A DNA stretch of 34,855 nt from Thelephora terrestris (lineage: Eukaryota > Basidiomycota > Agaricomycetes > Thelephorales > Thelephoraceae), in assembly GCA_015956445.1 (NCBI GenBank), contig WIUZ02000043.1, positions 1-34,855 on the forward strand. Reading direction: 5' to 3'. Both the position numbers and the translations under genes were made by a program. The notes below the pieces were generated by a model that was given only the letters and a program-made list of their open reading frames with translations, did no database searches and was not told the origin of the DNA. Below, in pieces: positions 11,161 to 22,726 of the stretch. The stretch's first letter is position 1. Each line of letters begins with the position of its first letter.

Positions 11161-11915
11161 TCTCTTAAGAAGCAGACGAGTTTCAAGCACAAAGCGAAGG
11201 TGTTCCCATTGAGTGTTCCTTCTCCCGCTTTGAGATACCCCTCCCCGACCAACTCAGCCTCGAGCGATAAAGACAACGACGCGTTGTTCGCGGCGTCGAC
11301 CTTTTGTCCCCGACTGGGAAGCAGGCGCTGGGACGTGTGGGAATGATCATAATGTTCCCAATTGCCCAGTCTGCTGTGGATCTGGACATTCATGCGGAGT
11401 CTCAGCAGTTGATCCGGAAACAGCCTGTTTCGAAGGTCGACACTGCAAAAGTCGACAAGCATCTTCTACCTCCGTCCCAAGGTTCACCAGCCACGCCGGA
11501 GACCCTTACATCGTCTGTGCCGCTCCCTGACCCCCCTAGTAGGCAGAGGACAACGACTCTGAGCAGCATCTCCGCCTGGCCACATCCACCCACTTCAATC
11601 CCTCCCAGTCCTTCGCCATCCCCTACGCTCGCATCTTCTCCTACTTCAACGCTGAAGGGAGACAATCGGGATTCGTACATCGATCACGTTCGGCAACCGT
11701 CTCCCGCGTTTGCGACGATGACGGTCGGCATGCCCGTTAATACAGATGATTTGTCGGTTAGTGATAAAAGGCCCATCCTGGGAAACACTGGTGGTGACGT
11801 GTGCTGACTTCCAGTTGGCAGCGAGGAATTTGGGGCTATCCTAAAGCAGATATTCATCAAACTTGGAGAAACCTTTTCCAAATATACAGAGGTGATCATG
11901 AGTGTTCACTCATGA
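11161..11915 (+). CDS. Ser/Pro-rich coding-like region, possibly partial gene
   Basis: From about 11304 an open frame encodes a Ser/Thr/Pro-rich, probably disordered segment (SIPPSPSPSPTLASSPTS). An intron 11761-11814 (GTGATA...TTCCAG) joins it in phase to an amphipathic helix, GSEEFGAILKQIFIKLGE, followed by TFSKYTEV and a TGA at 11913. A protein-like segment just upstream in another frame (KVFPLSVPSPALRYPSP...SSDKDNDALFAAS, about 11190-11290) may be an earlier exon or the result of a frameshift. The last codons and the stop fall inside the hairpin at 11891-11937, so the true end may have been replaced by an insertion. It might be a separate gene or a continuation of the broken gene upstream. 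No family recognised. Confidence 0.3.
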
Positions 11916-11937
11916 ACGTTGAACACCCATGATCACC
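11891..11937. repeat. Hairpin, 18-bp inverted repeat
   Basis: The left arm GGTGATCATGAGTGTTCA and right arm TGAACACCCATGATCACC pair at 17 of 18 positions around an 11-base loop. It spans the end of the preceding open frame, with the stop codon inside the loop. GGTGATCAT recurs near 12619. It could be the edge of a small inserted element or a transcript 3'-end structure. Confidence 0.55.
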
Positions 11938-12483
11938 GGTGATTGATATGTTTATATACATTTTCTTGACTATTTGTCCAGCCACACCATTCATTCATAC
12001 GTCGACTTGTGGAATGTTTTTTTTTTTTTTGCATTTCTCCGATGGTTAGCCTCATAGGTGGTGCACCTGTAAAGCGGTTGGAAACTCGCACGAAATTCCC
12101 GCTTTCTTATCAAAATTCTGATTCCGAGTGGACAGAGTAGCAGCACATGCTGTGAAAAACCCCGCGCCTTGGATCCAGACAAAAACCACAGATTCGGTCG
12201 GTGTACTAGGCACTGAATTCAGGTGTTTACTTGAAAGGCGACATAAATCGCCTTGATTTCGGTCGATTTTGTGTACTGGATTTCAGTCACTACAATATAT
12301 TCACAGGGCGTGAGGATTACAGAAGCCGGTCGTGGGCCACGCCACTTGCCGGCGCTAATAATTATACTGAAGTTTTGGGAATCTGTTATGTGTGGGCCAC
12401 CAGAGCGCACCTGTCGGCTGGACAAATAGTCAAGACAACGGAAAGAATATATCCGTCATCGGTGATAATGGGCGGTAATCGAC

Positions 12484-12606
12484 GGCCATGAGTGGTCACC
12501 AATGACCACCAGTTGGTGTGGATGATGGCCAGTGAGAGCAGGTGGTGAAGAGTGACAAGGGATTGCCATAAATGCCAACCATCACTGCTGGTCACTGCTC
12601 ATAGCC
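12484..12606. repeat. MITE-like fold-back element
   Basis: GGCCATGAGTGGTCACCA at 12484 and TGGTCACTGCTCATAGCC at 12589 are inverted repeats matching at about 14 of 18 positions. Inside are further nested dyads (TGGTCA/TGACCA, and CCAGTGA facing TCACTGCTGG). No coding potential and no clear target-site duplication. This is consistent with an old non-autonomous inverted-repeat element. Confidence 0.35.
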
Positions 12607-13394
12607 GTGTTGATCGGTGATCATAGGTGGCAATGAATGAGGGGAAACTAGATTTCCCTCCTCATCACTCACCGTCACTTGGCACCGCTTGCCGTGAATT
12701 CTGTCACCCAAGGCTTTCGATGGAAATCATTTCTGTCCATCATCCGGCGTCACTCACCGTCACTAACCGTCACTCTTCACCCCAACGCCCACTGTGTAAG
12801 GCACATGCCACTCCAACGGACTGCCCTCTATGGAATAGGTCCCGTGCCCGTTTTGTCGTGGTTCCCAGCCCAATTCCCAGCCCAATATATTTGTCATAAA
12901 TCGCGGAACGGGTCCCCTACAAATGTTACATATACAACTGATCGATGATCAAGAGACGGAGCTCCGGTTCCATCTATAACGTTTGATGGTGCAAAGTTCA
13001 AACACTATTGGGGATAGCGAATTCTTGTGTGTGTGCCGAACGGGGAGCCCCAGCCTGCAGTCCCCTCCCGCCCCACCCTCTCACCCCTTGCAAGTCCGTC
13101 TGAAAAGCGACGTGCCCCCGCTTGTCCACGAGGGAAGAGGACAGATCAACGATGCCGGTCATAGAGCTCAGTGCCCATATTGAGCAGATGATCGCGCACG
13201 ACGACCTGCTGAAGGAGGTGAGTTTAAAGAGTATATGTTGCCATCTCTTGCATGGAAACAAGATCTGCCTGGCTTCGCCACGGCGAATTCATGTGAACAT
13301 TGAGATTGTAAAATTACATTCGTAAGCGAGTTGGTAGGTATTTAGTAGAGAACTATGGGTAAACTGTGCCAGTCATATATCTGGACACGTTTGG
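12607..13394. other. Intergenic stretch with one possible short exon
   Basis: At 13152 a short frame reads MPVIELSAHIEQMIAHDDLL and ends at a GTGAGT donor at 13219. No downstream exon could be joined to it before the opposing gene that ends at 13395. The rest is Thr/Pro/Ser-rich open frame without support. Confidence 0.25.
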
Positions 13395-14231
13395 TCAAGT
13401 CCCTGTCCAAAGGTTTAGCAGAAGAATATACTGTGTAGAACATAAAGATAAAACATGCCTTAAGCTGTCGTTGATCTGTTGCATGTGAGTGGACACTGCG
13501 CGGCTAGGCAGTGAATCACCACCGAGTTCACGGTAAAAAACCGCATCATTCGTGTCGGGGTCGAGAGAAATGTAGCTGCTTGAGAGAAAGTTACCTTCCA
13601 TTTGAATTTTCTCATGTCTGTCCCGAGTCTCGAATTGAAGTGTGCCGAAGACGTGGTTGTGGTCGATCCTGAAGGTCAGGTCCCATAGTTTCAAGCCTCC
13701 TGACACGGCTGAAATGTCGGCGGACACACGAAGGACGAACTGAGCGAGTTGTACAAAAACAACGGAGTTGGATTGAATGGGGAGCGCAAAGAGGACGCTG
13801 AAGCCGAACGAATCACCAGGGGGTGGTGGGAGATGACGCGATGTGAAATCGAAGGTATAGAATAGGTGCGGGGTGTCGAGAGCCTCCAAACGGAAGTGAA
13901 GGGGGAACTGATGGGAGCGCGGCTGATGTGATTCATTAAGTACCTGTTCGTGATATATGATATGTCAAAGGAACACTCACCCGAAGGAGCGACGCCAGCA
14001 ATAGCGTAGTGGAGGAGCACGGGTTCGGTCCAACACGATTAACAACCGTGCGGACTTCCTTCCGGTTGATAATCTTGAGGTAGACTTGTGAGTCAATCAA
14101 CCGGTCTCGTTGTTGCAGCTCTGGTAAGTGGCAGGTTAGTTCAGATGGAAAATCAGCAGATTTCCGACATTACTTTCACCAAGATATGGAGTGCGAGAGG
14201 AAAACATGTAAAATATTGATGCATCAGCCAT
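13395..14231 (-). CDS. Hypothetical protein, three exons
   Basis: No family recognised, but the gene model is strong. Exon 1 (14231-14174) reads MADASIFYMFSSRTPYLGE. Intron 1 (14173-14121, 53 bases) has GTAATG, a CTAAC branch site and ACCAG. Exon 2 (14120-13981) encodes LQQRDRLIDSQVYLKIINRK... . Intron 2 starts at 13980 with GTGAGT and can end at 13944 (37 bases) or 13923 (58 bases, more typical); both keep the frame. Exon 3 runs to the TGA at 13395. The product has about 241 residues, with beta-rich segments (FSVLFALPIQSNSVVFVQLAQF, stated here in part: SVVFVQLAQFVLRVSA) and the charged stretch FETRDRHEKIQMEG. There are no signal peptide or membrane segments. Function unknown. Confidence 0.55.
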
Positions 14232-14800
14232 CTTGAATGAGGGGGTGAACGGCGATGAACCAGCAGGAGATAAAAAGATTAAATATGACAAAACTATATC
14301 AGTGGGATGGGGCGGTAAGCCCGGGAACCAAAACCGTTGAACGAATGCCATGACGGTAATGGTAAAGCGGGACTCGGGCGATCCGAGGTGGTGATGATCG
14401 ATAACCGCTACCGCTGCGGTTGAACATCCACTAAGCCGAATATATTGGAGTGGGATAAACAAAGGGTGAACGGGTTCATCTAGATAGATGAAATTTATTA
14501 GTACCGGCATGAAAATGGTAGTTTGGACAAAGAGAAAATGAGTAAAAAATATGACAAAATAAACATATGATGAAACAAACATATGACGAAAATAACATAT
14601 GACGAATTATATGTTGAAAATAACATAGAGTAAACTGAAGTCTGCTGATTTCACAACATTTTAAGTCACTCTACTTGTTGTGAGTCACAACAGGCTGTTG
14701 AGAGCCATCACAGGCTGCTGCAGGCCGTTGCAAGCGGTTATGGGCTGTCATTAGTTATCATGAACTGCTGCAGGCATTCATCAACAGTTTTGAGCCGTTG
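14232..14800. other. Upstream region of the 13395-14231 gene, AT-rich
   Basis: No supported gene. From about 14490 to 14640 it is AT-rich, with repeated CATATGA motifs. It grades into degenerate GAGCCGTTGC-like units (14690-14800) that precede the perfect 20-bp array. Confidence 0.4.
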
Positions 14801-15090
14801 CGAGCTACGTCTGGCCGTTGCGAGCTACGTCTGGCCGTTGCGAGCTACGTCTGGCCGTTGCGAGCTACGTCTGGCCGTTGCGAGCTACGTCTGGCCGTTG
14901 CGAGCTACGTCTGGCCGTTGCGAGCTACGTCTGGCCGTTGCGAGCTACGTCTGGCCGTTGCGAGCTACGTCTGGCCGTTGCGAGCTACGTCTGGCCGTTG
15001 CGAGCTACGTCTGGCCGTTGCGAGCTACGTCTGGCCGTTGCGAGCTACGTCTGGCCGTTGCGAGCTACGGCTGGCCGTTGAGAGCTACTG
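14801..15090. repeat. 20-bp minisatellite, about 14 copies
   Basis: The unit GAGCTACGTCTGGCCGTTGC is repeated in tandem. The first 13 copies are identical, the 14th has one change (CGG for CGT) and a partial copy follows. Decayed precursor-like units lie just upstream (about 14690-14800). Because 20 is not a multiple of 3, all three forward frames are open; I regard these as chance open frames. The uniformity points to recent expansion or strong homogenisation. Confidence 0.95.
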
Positions 15091-15404
15091 TGAGCTTTCT
15101 TATTGTCTTTTAGGCCTTGGAAATTGTGTATATGGTATAATTACAAATAATCAAGAAAAGGTAACATAAGGTGAAAAATTAACAAAACAGTACATTGATA
15201 TATTTTCCAGTATACCATCTGATAGTCCTACTCAACCCAGATCCCCACATTCAGCTACCACTTTATGGCTTATCCTTATCCCTCCCCTGTATTTCCACTC
15301 TGTATTTTTTTCCTTCCAACCCTTATATAACTGCCAACTTATCATCTTTGATTCCTCTGCTCCACTCTGCACCAACAATGAGTGATTTGCTGCATCTGAC
15401 TTGG
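15081..15404. other. Non-coding Helitron 3' flank with plus-strand promoter-like signals
   Basis: No gene is supported. On the plus strand a pyrimidine-rich tract and TTATATAA (about 15322) precede an ATG at 15379 whose frame ([15 protein letters not shown]) runs over the helicase stop to a GTAGGT donor-like site. See findings. Confidence 0.35.
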
Positions 15405-18400
15405 CTAAATCAGAATGTCATGGTAGGTGATATTTGTTGTTGTTGTTTGACCATCAGGGAGTAACACCACCAGGGCATTGCGATGCCTTACCCTGGAAAG
15501 TGCGGTGTACAGTTGACCATGTGTAAAAACTGGTCGAGTTAGATCAATTCCAACATAGTCAAGTGTTAGGCCCTGACAGCTGTGGAAGGTTGAGGCATAT
15601 GCGGGAGCAAGAGGAAACTGCTTGCGAAGGAGGGTATGACCAGAAGGTAGTGTATCCTTGAATGTAATACGTGGTAAGAGTATATCTCCATGATCTGAGA
15701 ATGATATATTGCCAACTGATTTGAGGAGGTGGACAGTGATGAGCTTTTGCCCAATACCAGTAACAACTACCCGGGTATTCTTGACCAAACCACGATCAAT
15801 TGAAAGGTTCCGGAGGAGCCGATAAACACCACCAAGCTTGATAAGTAATGTATAATCTGGCATTCCCTTTGGTCGGACCTTAGAGACATAATCTAAGATA
15901 GCATCTGGAGTTGGGAGAATATCACTTTCAGATTCATCAGAGACATTGGTATGCTCTTCAAGCGAGTCAGCAGCACAGAAGAGTTTCAGGCTGCCTGGAA
16001 GGAGGTTTAGAATGGCTGAATTGTAGGTGTCAACTTGTGCATTTGTGGGGGCAAGAATACATCGCCGCAAACAGAGAGTGGGATTGCTGATAATGTTTTG
16101 TGGGAAGACAGAATTGATAATGTCAAGTGTACATTTGGCATGCTGCAACCCTTGGAATGAGATCTCTGGCCCACCTCCATCACCAATTGCATCAACAAAA
16201 GCAGCAAAGGGGGGATCCTCTGCATTTCGAATAGGAGTGATAAGGTGGTTGATTGTGAAGTTTGGCCAAGTAGTAGAACGTGAAATGCTTGCATCAATGA
16301 CTTCAGCTTTGGTACCCTTGCGAATAACAGGGCATGTTTGACGGAAGTCACCCAGTAAAACAACCACTTTTCCACCAAATGGCAAAGCACATTGCATAAT
16401 CCGACGGCAGGTTTCATCAACACAGGCAAGTACTGCACGGTTGGCCATAGGAGCCTCATCCCAGATGATAAGGCTGGATTGGCGAATGAGTGCTGCACGT
16501 GAATCAGTTGGAGAGATTGGAGACTCTAGCATCTCACTCCGCTCATTCACAGGGACCTAGGTCAAAAGATATTATTTATATGTATTAAGCAGAAGTGTGG
16601 TTATCCATACCTTAAATGTAGAGTGAGTTGTCCGCCCCCCAGGGTACAGTTGTGCTGCAAATGCTGAAGTTGCAGTTGCAAGGACAATCTTTTCATGACC
16701 CCGCACTTGGGAACAGAGTGCATTCACCAAGTAGGTTTTTCCACGGCCGGCCTTTCCATCAATGTAGAGGCACAGAGGTTTATTGTCCTGGATAGCATTC
16801 CAGACAATATCAAATATCCCCCTTTGTTCAGAGTTGAATGACATCACTGCTTCTTCTGCTGCAAAGAGGAGCTGAGGGATATCTGATGACCACCTCTGAA
16901 TTTCTGCTATAACTTCATTTCCAATGTAGGTAGGTTGAGGGAGGCCATAGTCTCGAGGCTCTTTTCCATACTCTCGCAGACGCCCTGCAATTTCCAGGAG
17001 TGCACTTGAAAAAGCAAGGCTCCAATTACCACCGTTTGAAACATGAAAGTCCTCAGATAACGGTTGTTGGAATTTTTCCCATATAGCAAGTGGTGTAGTA
17101 ATACACTCATTAGTGAGCATGTGGATGAGGAGGAGGCGCATTTGGTGAGGAGTGTGTAAAGACTCAACAGCTTCTGTAAAACAGTATTCTGCTTCTGTTT
17201 CATCAGAAAATAGATTGAGTGCAACACAGGCTCCTTGGAAAGACGGGTAGAGAGTTCCATTGACTGTGCGGAGATCTTCGAAGGAGCGTGCAGGCTGGGT
17301 CTGAAGCAAGACTCTGAGGTAAAAAACATCACCAAACAATAATCGAACTGGTTGGAGGCGGGTAATATGTGGATTACTGTGGTGGCGAAGAATGACATGC
17401 ATAGTGGGGACATTTGGTGGAGGGTTCTTTTCCAAGAAGTATTGAGATTGGCCATTTGCTTTTGTGGGATCATATGATTGGAGGCGGAAGAGCTGAAAGT
17501 ATTCAGAATAACGAAGATCTGAAAAATGCTGAATTGTCCCATCAATTTGAAATGTGCCATCAGGGCGAAGAAAGTATCTTTCAAGAGCAGAGAGTGATCC
17601 AACTTGTTTGTGGGTAGAGTATCTCCGGTTGTGGATTGGGTTTGGTAGGTGAACAGGTAGTGATGTGACAGCTGGAGATTTCTTTGAAATACTGAATCCA
17701 AGAATTCTCCAGGTAGCTTCAGAGGCAGAATGGTAGCGGCCATTCCAGTATTCTTCAATTTCATCAATCTGATCATTCTCTGTCTGGGCTGAGATACGAA
17801 AATATGCACGATCTGGACCTGAGACATATGGTTAATAATGTTCTATATTCAAATATGTATCATACCTTTGTGAATATATTTGAATAGATATTGGAATAAC
17901 TGGCCAGAACCCCCAATTTCCATGTTCATATGGCATTTGAACTTTCGCAAGAGAGGAAGGCAGTGTGGGACAATATTTTGATCTGATGGCTGGCATCGTA
18001 GATATTGGACCCGGCCACTCTCAGTAAATGTTGTTTGTGGTATTATGGGCTTTGGATATCCAAAACGACATATGCGTGCGTTGTTCACCCAACGCTCACA
18101 GTACCTGAGTGGGTGATCACTGTCAGGGGGAATATGGTTGATAATACCAGGAGGGTGGGATTGATGGACCATGAATTTCAGAACCAATGCAGAGTCAGCA
18201 GGATCAGCTGGGAGTGTGGCTGATATAACCTGATTGATATGTTCAGGAAGAAGACAATCCTGTGCATACTTCAGCAAGATATGTGCATGTGGTAAGCCAC
18301 GCTTTTGAAATTCAATTGAAGTAATTGAATAAATCAAGCGCCCTGCATTAGGAAACATTGTGCGAAGGGCTGTCATTAGCTTTGAAAGTTTTTGCTTGAA

Positions 18401-19570
18401 GACACGGCATACAACTACTGGGATGTCTGTGAAGTTCTGTCCTGGTAATAACTGTGACTGAATTTCAGGCCAATCACTATTGCATGTAAAGGTAAGGAAA
18501 AAGGTAGGGGGTCCATAGGCAGCCGCAATGGCAAGAGAGTCAGCTATCTGATTTGAAACCCATCTCCGAGATCCAAGGAAGGATGCAGGGAGGTAGATAT
18601 TTTCTGACTCTTCAACTGTCTCTTCAGCCATTAATGCAGCATCATGCTCCAAGGATCGTAAACGTGACTGGTTGGAACGAATATATCTGAGCCTGCATTC
18701 AAGCTCACGTGTAAACATATCAACAACATATTCATTTGTGAGCCTGCCAAAGATATGGAAGCGGAACTCGCGAAGAAGGCGTGCTCGATATAACCAGATC
18801 TGTGTTGTAGGAGCATCAAAATCACTACTGTTGTATTGGTGTGTAGAATCTCCCACTGAGCCTATCAAACCCCAACCAAGGGTTCCTGAAGGGAAGAAGA
18901 GAGGATATGCAAGTGGCTCCCAGAGGCGGCTGATAGTTGGTATATACTGATCTTGGCCGTGCTGCTGAGATACAACTAAGCATCGAGGAGAGATGTCAGA
19001 AAGCACAGTATTATCATAACACATGATAGCTGCGATTTCTGATGTGCCCGTATCACGAATTATAACACTTGCATCTGAGAAGTTGTTGGGATCCTGAATT
19101 TGGAGGTCATGGAGAAAGGAGAGTGACTGTGTCAATGGATTGACTCGCAAAAAGCACTCGCGGAGGAGAGTTATCCAAAGTGGCGGGATAGAATTATCAC
19201 TATGGGGAGCAGCTGAAGGGTCAAATCCATCATACAGAAGCCAACGAACAGCAGAGTTTGAGTTGGAGCTACTCCGCACTCTATGGTATATCCGCCCGGA
19301 AATTGCAACAAATGATGGGTTGCCAGGAGTTGGAAAAGCATGTGATGACTCCAATGCAGCAAAGGAGAAGATAAGGTTTAACCGGCGTGAGAGGCGAGAG
19401 ATGTTTGGATCATTGATAAGAACATCATACTCAGGTGGAAGAGGAGGGAGAGATGGTATAAGAAAATACCGGTTGCCATTTGGGCCACAGCAGAAACCCG
19501 GTTTTTCACCAGTCAGAAGAAGAATACCACAGAATTTGCATGAGCGAACAGTGTTGCGGTTATTGACCAC
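15405..19570 (-). CDS. Helitron Rep/PIF1-like helicase transposase
   Basis: This is the rolling-circle transposase of a Helitron: an HUH-type Rep nuclease fused to a PIF1-family helicase. Exon 1 is 19570-17866, exon 2 17818-16611 and exon 3 16556-15405. The introns (47 and 54 bases, GTATGA...CTCAG and GTATGG...CCTAG) restore YIHKGPDRA and HSTFKVPVNER exactly. The spliced frame has 1355 codons with no stop. Motifs in order: an N-terminal Cys-rich segment (CKFCG, FCC); Rep motif HAHIL; the two-tyrosine motif YLFKYIHKG; helicase Walker [17 protein letters not shown]; Walker [19 protein letters not shown]; and the C-terminal [12 protein letters not shown]. No in-frame ATG lies at the N-terminus. 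The frame is open upstream only to a stop near 19630, so the true start is probably in an unidentified upstream exon (candidate acceptor TATTAG near 19634). All key motifs are present, so the element may be active or recently active. Confidence 0.92.
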
Positions 19571-19689
19571 AGTGCCCCACTGGAGATGTGGGGAGGAAAT
19601 GGGTCCAATTTCCCATGTCCTGGATGAGCTCTAATATTGGGTATTAGTTTATTCCTCAGTTTGAAGTTATCTGACACTTGCCATGCTTG

Positions 19690-20131
19690 CTGTGTGAGAT
19701 AGAGGTACAAACAGTTGCAGGTGCAGGTTGTGGGCATGGGTGCAGAACACAGATGGTTCTGGGTGCGGGACACGAGCGGTTGTGTGTGGGACACGAGCAG
19801 TCGTGCGTGTGGGACACGAGCGGTTGTGGATGCCTGACACGAGTTGTCGCAGGCGCGGGATGCAACTTGTCACGGGCGCGGGACGCGAGCTGTCACAAAT
19901 GGATAGTTGTGGGTCCAGGTGACAAATTGTCACGGGTGCGGGACACACGAGCGGTCGCAGGTGCGGGACGCGAGTGGTCGCGAGTGCGGGACGCGAGTGG
20001 TCGTGAGTGCGGGACACGGATGTTTGCAGGCGCAGGATACGGACAGTCGTGGGCACAGGACACGAACGATTGTGGGCTCGGAACACGGGTGGTCGTGGGT
20101 ACAGGACCTAGACAGTCACAGGTGCAGGTTG
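19690..20131. repeat. Decayed GC-rich minisatellite, about 23-24 bp period
   Basis: About 18 variable copies built around GTGCGGGACRCGAG and GGTCGTGAG-like pieces. The clearest adjacent copies (near 19960-20010) repeat at 23 bases. Copies differ mostly at CG versus TG or CA positions. It abuts the 5' end of the Helitron gene. Open frames through it on both strands are by-products of the repeat. Confidence 0.8.
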
Positions 20132-21415
20132 CAACCCGTGTCCATGAAAAAATAAAATGTATGAAGCCACACACTGGCATTATTCACCTTGTTGGCCATT
20201 TCTACCGGCCGGATCCTCAAGTGGCAATGCAACAGCCAACCCTGTCTACAAACAATACACTACTGGTCCGTTGGAACGACAAATAAAGTTCCGCATAAAA
20301 CAAACCCTTGCCCCACAGAATCCTTCGTAAGCCTACCTCGATTTATACTCTTCACCTTTTGTTCTACAGGTGGAACGCGGTCACCGAACCGATTCGCGGC
20401 CCATCCGAGACCAAGGGTCATCGAAGGCGATCGAGAGAACACCCGCATCACGTTCGGAACAGCTGCCCTAAGCATCCCGATATTTGATTTCCGGGCCTAT
20501 GTCACCGCAATGTCTGTGGCTTCGGGGAAACAAATTCTCCCCCATATATTTTCCCCGAGTACCTAATTTTATAATTCTTGCAGTGCTTTTTAACGTATAT
20601 ACTAGTTCTCGTTGAGAGACGATTTTCGAGTGAAATCCAGACAATTCACAAAAACCCGAACAGGTGCAGTGTAGATAGATTGACGATTATTACGTTGTAG
20701 CAATCGAAGCGGATCTCTACACCGCTCAAAATAAAATAAAATACATCCATTCCCAACGTGCGAAATGATCCATTTAAGACATATTGATTTGATGATCAAA
20801 ACATATCTTATCATTGGAGCTATCGTGATCGGCACAAATTTCGGGAATACTAAACTAACGCACTCCGGTAAAGCTACCTCTATTCAAGAAGAGGCAAGTC
20901 CCCGTAGATATCGCCTGTGTCACCGTGTTCACCAAGATCCGAACGGGCTCCGTCAACGCATTGCAAATAAAGTTGATACAGCCAACCGGGTAAACCGAAC
21001 GAAGTCTATCGCGCGGGTTGTAATCCCGTGCTGTGGGTGACATCAGAATTGACACTTACCAGAAACAGGGTGTCACTGCAAGGTAACGTGCTGTAGATAT
21101 GGACTACCGCACCATGGCGTCCTGTGTACTCAATAGAAATGTGAACACATAGGCGTTGCAGGAGTTCTGTTGGATTTGTTAGAATATTCTCATGCTAAGA
21201 TGAACAGTAAGTGACAACGCACGCGCCACAAAATTGAGCGAGCCGCTTAAGATGTCAAATGTCGGGTGTCGCAAGTGCGGGGAGCGCATGATCAGAGGCA
21301 GGGAAAAGTCATTGAGGGACCACATATTTATTGGATCCTCAAAATTTATCGGAGGCACAGAAACGGTCGGTACAACTACATGATTGGAGGAATAATTTCG
21401 AGCCAAATTGAGGAA
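20132..21415. other. Stretch without a firm gene
   Basis: A short protein-like frame lies at about 20370-20560 on the plus strand (IEGDRENTRITFGTAAL, FDFRAYVTAMS) after a CTACAG acceptor-like site; it may be a terminal exon of a gene disrupted by the Helitron. On the minus strand two short segments read APVRVFVN (about 20650) and EPVRILVNTV (about 20920), which suggests an old duplication. Nothing else can be supported. Confidence 0.3.
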
Positions 21416-22726
21416 CTAAAGTTGAACTTCCTTTGCCTTACCCTTCTGCTTCTTCTTGGCGACCGGCGAACCATCACCTTCATCGGCGGTAGTAAGTTCG
21501 GAGGAAGTAGCAGTGGCAACATTCCCCTTTTTCTTCGCTGCAGCGCGTGTTCGTTTAGGGGGGCCAGGTGTCGATGGGCCGGCTTCGGCTTCGCTAGGAG
21601 GTAGGGTGGGGATGGGAAGCATGCTGAGGGGCCTAGGGCTTTGGCTATCCTGTGTGAGGAACGGCGAAGAGCTTGGGTGGAGTTAGTAACAGTAAAAAAA
21701 TATAGATCCCGCCATACCTTGGTGTGTCTGAGGAGGATGTATTTTCCTTTGCCTTCGCCCTACCAAAGTGTGATCAGTAATGATTGTTTGTGTCGTGAAA
21801 ACACAAACCTTATGGGAATCCCGAACTTGGACCTACCGGGTGTTGCAGGTAACCCGGCCGTTTCGACACCACGGGTTGGCGTAATGAACTGCATCGTCTC
21901 AAGATCTACGCGCAACGACTCAAAGTCTTCCCCTTCAAGAGACCCGCTGATCAAGATGGACATCCCGGGAGTTGGGATGTGCGTTTTTTCCCAACGTTTG
22001 CTAGTCGTTCGATTGAGCCTGCACCTATAAAACATCCTCAAACATTGTCAAGGGGTGAAAGAACGGGTCACTAACCTGATGTTGAAAGTCTGGTTACGAT
22101 CCCGAACCCAGTCGCTTGCCTCAAGCATGAGGAATTTGTCGGGGCTGCCAGCTACCTCAGCGACCGAAGTGACACGGCCGAACACAATGACAGAGATGCG
22201 AAGTGCCTCTGGAAGGAAATCGCCCCTTGGGTCCAACGTGTTTACGACGAAATGGTGAGCATCAACTTGGAGGTGGGGCCCCTTTTCGTTGTCTACAGAG
22301 ACCACCGAGAACTTCCCCCAGAGATGAATGACCTTGTCATTGATGTCCTGGTTTGCGTTGTACAGTCGAACTTCGGTGTTGATGAAAGCCTTCGAAGCGA
22401 GTGAGCCGAGAGCAGCGCAGGAATCGTAGATGGTAAGATATTGTTTGGGTTTTCGAGGGGAGGTGGTAGTTGCCTCAGGCGAGTTGTCTGTAAATTGTCG
22501 GGGATTTGCAAGCTGGAACCAGCCTTCAATCAGGCACGTCATGGGCAGGTTGTGTGGCGGAATGACTTGAGCGCAGGATGGTGGATGTGGTAGATAATGA
22601 TGGGGAGGAACAGAGCGACCGCGAAGAACGGTACCCTCATTTGCTATAAAGTTTAGCGAACCGATGGCGTCAACTTGTGGGGGAGCGCTGTTGCTTACCA
22701 GAACTTAAAATCGCCCCCAATCCCAT
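21416..22726 (-). CDS. Hypothetical protein, five exons, possible OB-fold family
   Basis: The five-exon model is fully phase-consistent: 22726-22699, 22643-22076, 22024-21837, 21752-21718 and 21649-21416. The introns are 55, 51, 84 and 68 bases, most with clear donors (GTAAGC, GTTAGT, GTAGGT, GTATGG) and CTAA-type branch sites. The product has 350 residues. The middle is beta-rich with a conserved-looking core (YLTIYDSCAALGSLASK, FINTEVRLYN, ISVIVFGRVTSV, FLMLEASDWVRDRNQTF, TTSKRWEKTHIPTPG). The C-terminus is disordered and basic (PPKRTRAAAKKKG, VAKKKQKGKAKE), likely nuclear-localising. The gene at 26096-26998 is a divergent relative. The alternating strands and short loops suggest OB-fold-like single-stranded nucleic acid binding, but this is inference. 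Confidence 0.65.

Larger units (their letters stand above)
14801..20131 (-). mobile_element. Helitron, ends not defined
   Basis: The Rep/helicase gene marks a Helitron on the minus strand. The stated limits are only the outer edges of the flanking minisatellites. I could not identify the 5' TC end or the 3' CTRR end with its hairpin, nor an A/T insertion site. The true ends may lie inside or outside these limits. Confidence 0.45.

Noticed and set aside
14760-15169. Repeat protein from the 20-bp array
   Set aside because: Same reasoning: three equally open frames through a 20-bp minisatellite.
19667-20286. Coding regions through the GC-rich minisatellite
   Set aside because: Open on both strands in several frames with repeated His/Arg/Thr or Gly/Arg/Val patterns. 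Explained by the 23-24-bp repeat.
20990-21045. tRNA-like T-loop (GGGTTGTAATCCC)
   Set aside because: It deviates from the GGTTCGAATCC consensus and no acceptor stem, D-arm or anticodon arm could be folded around it.
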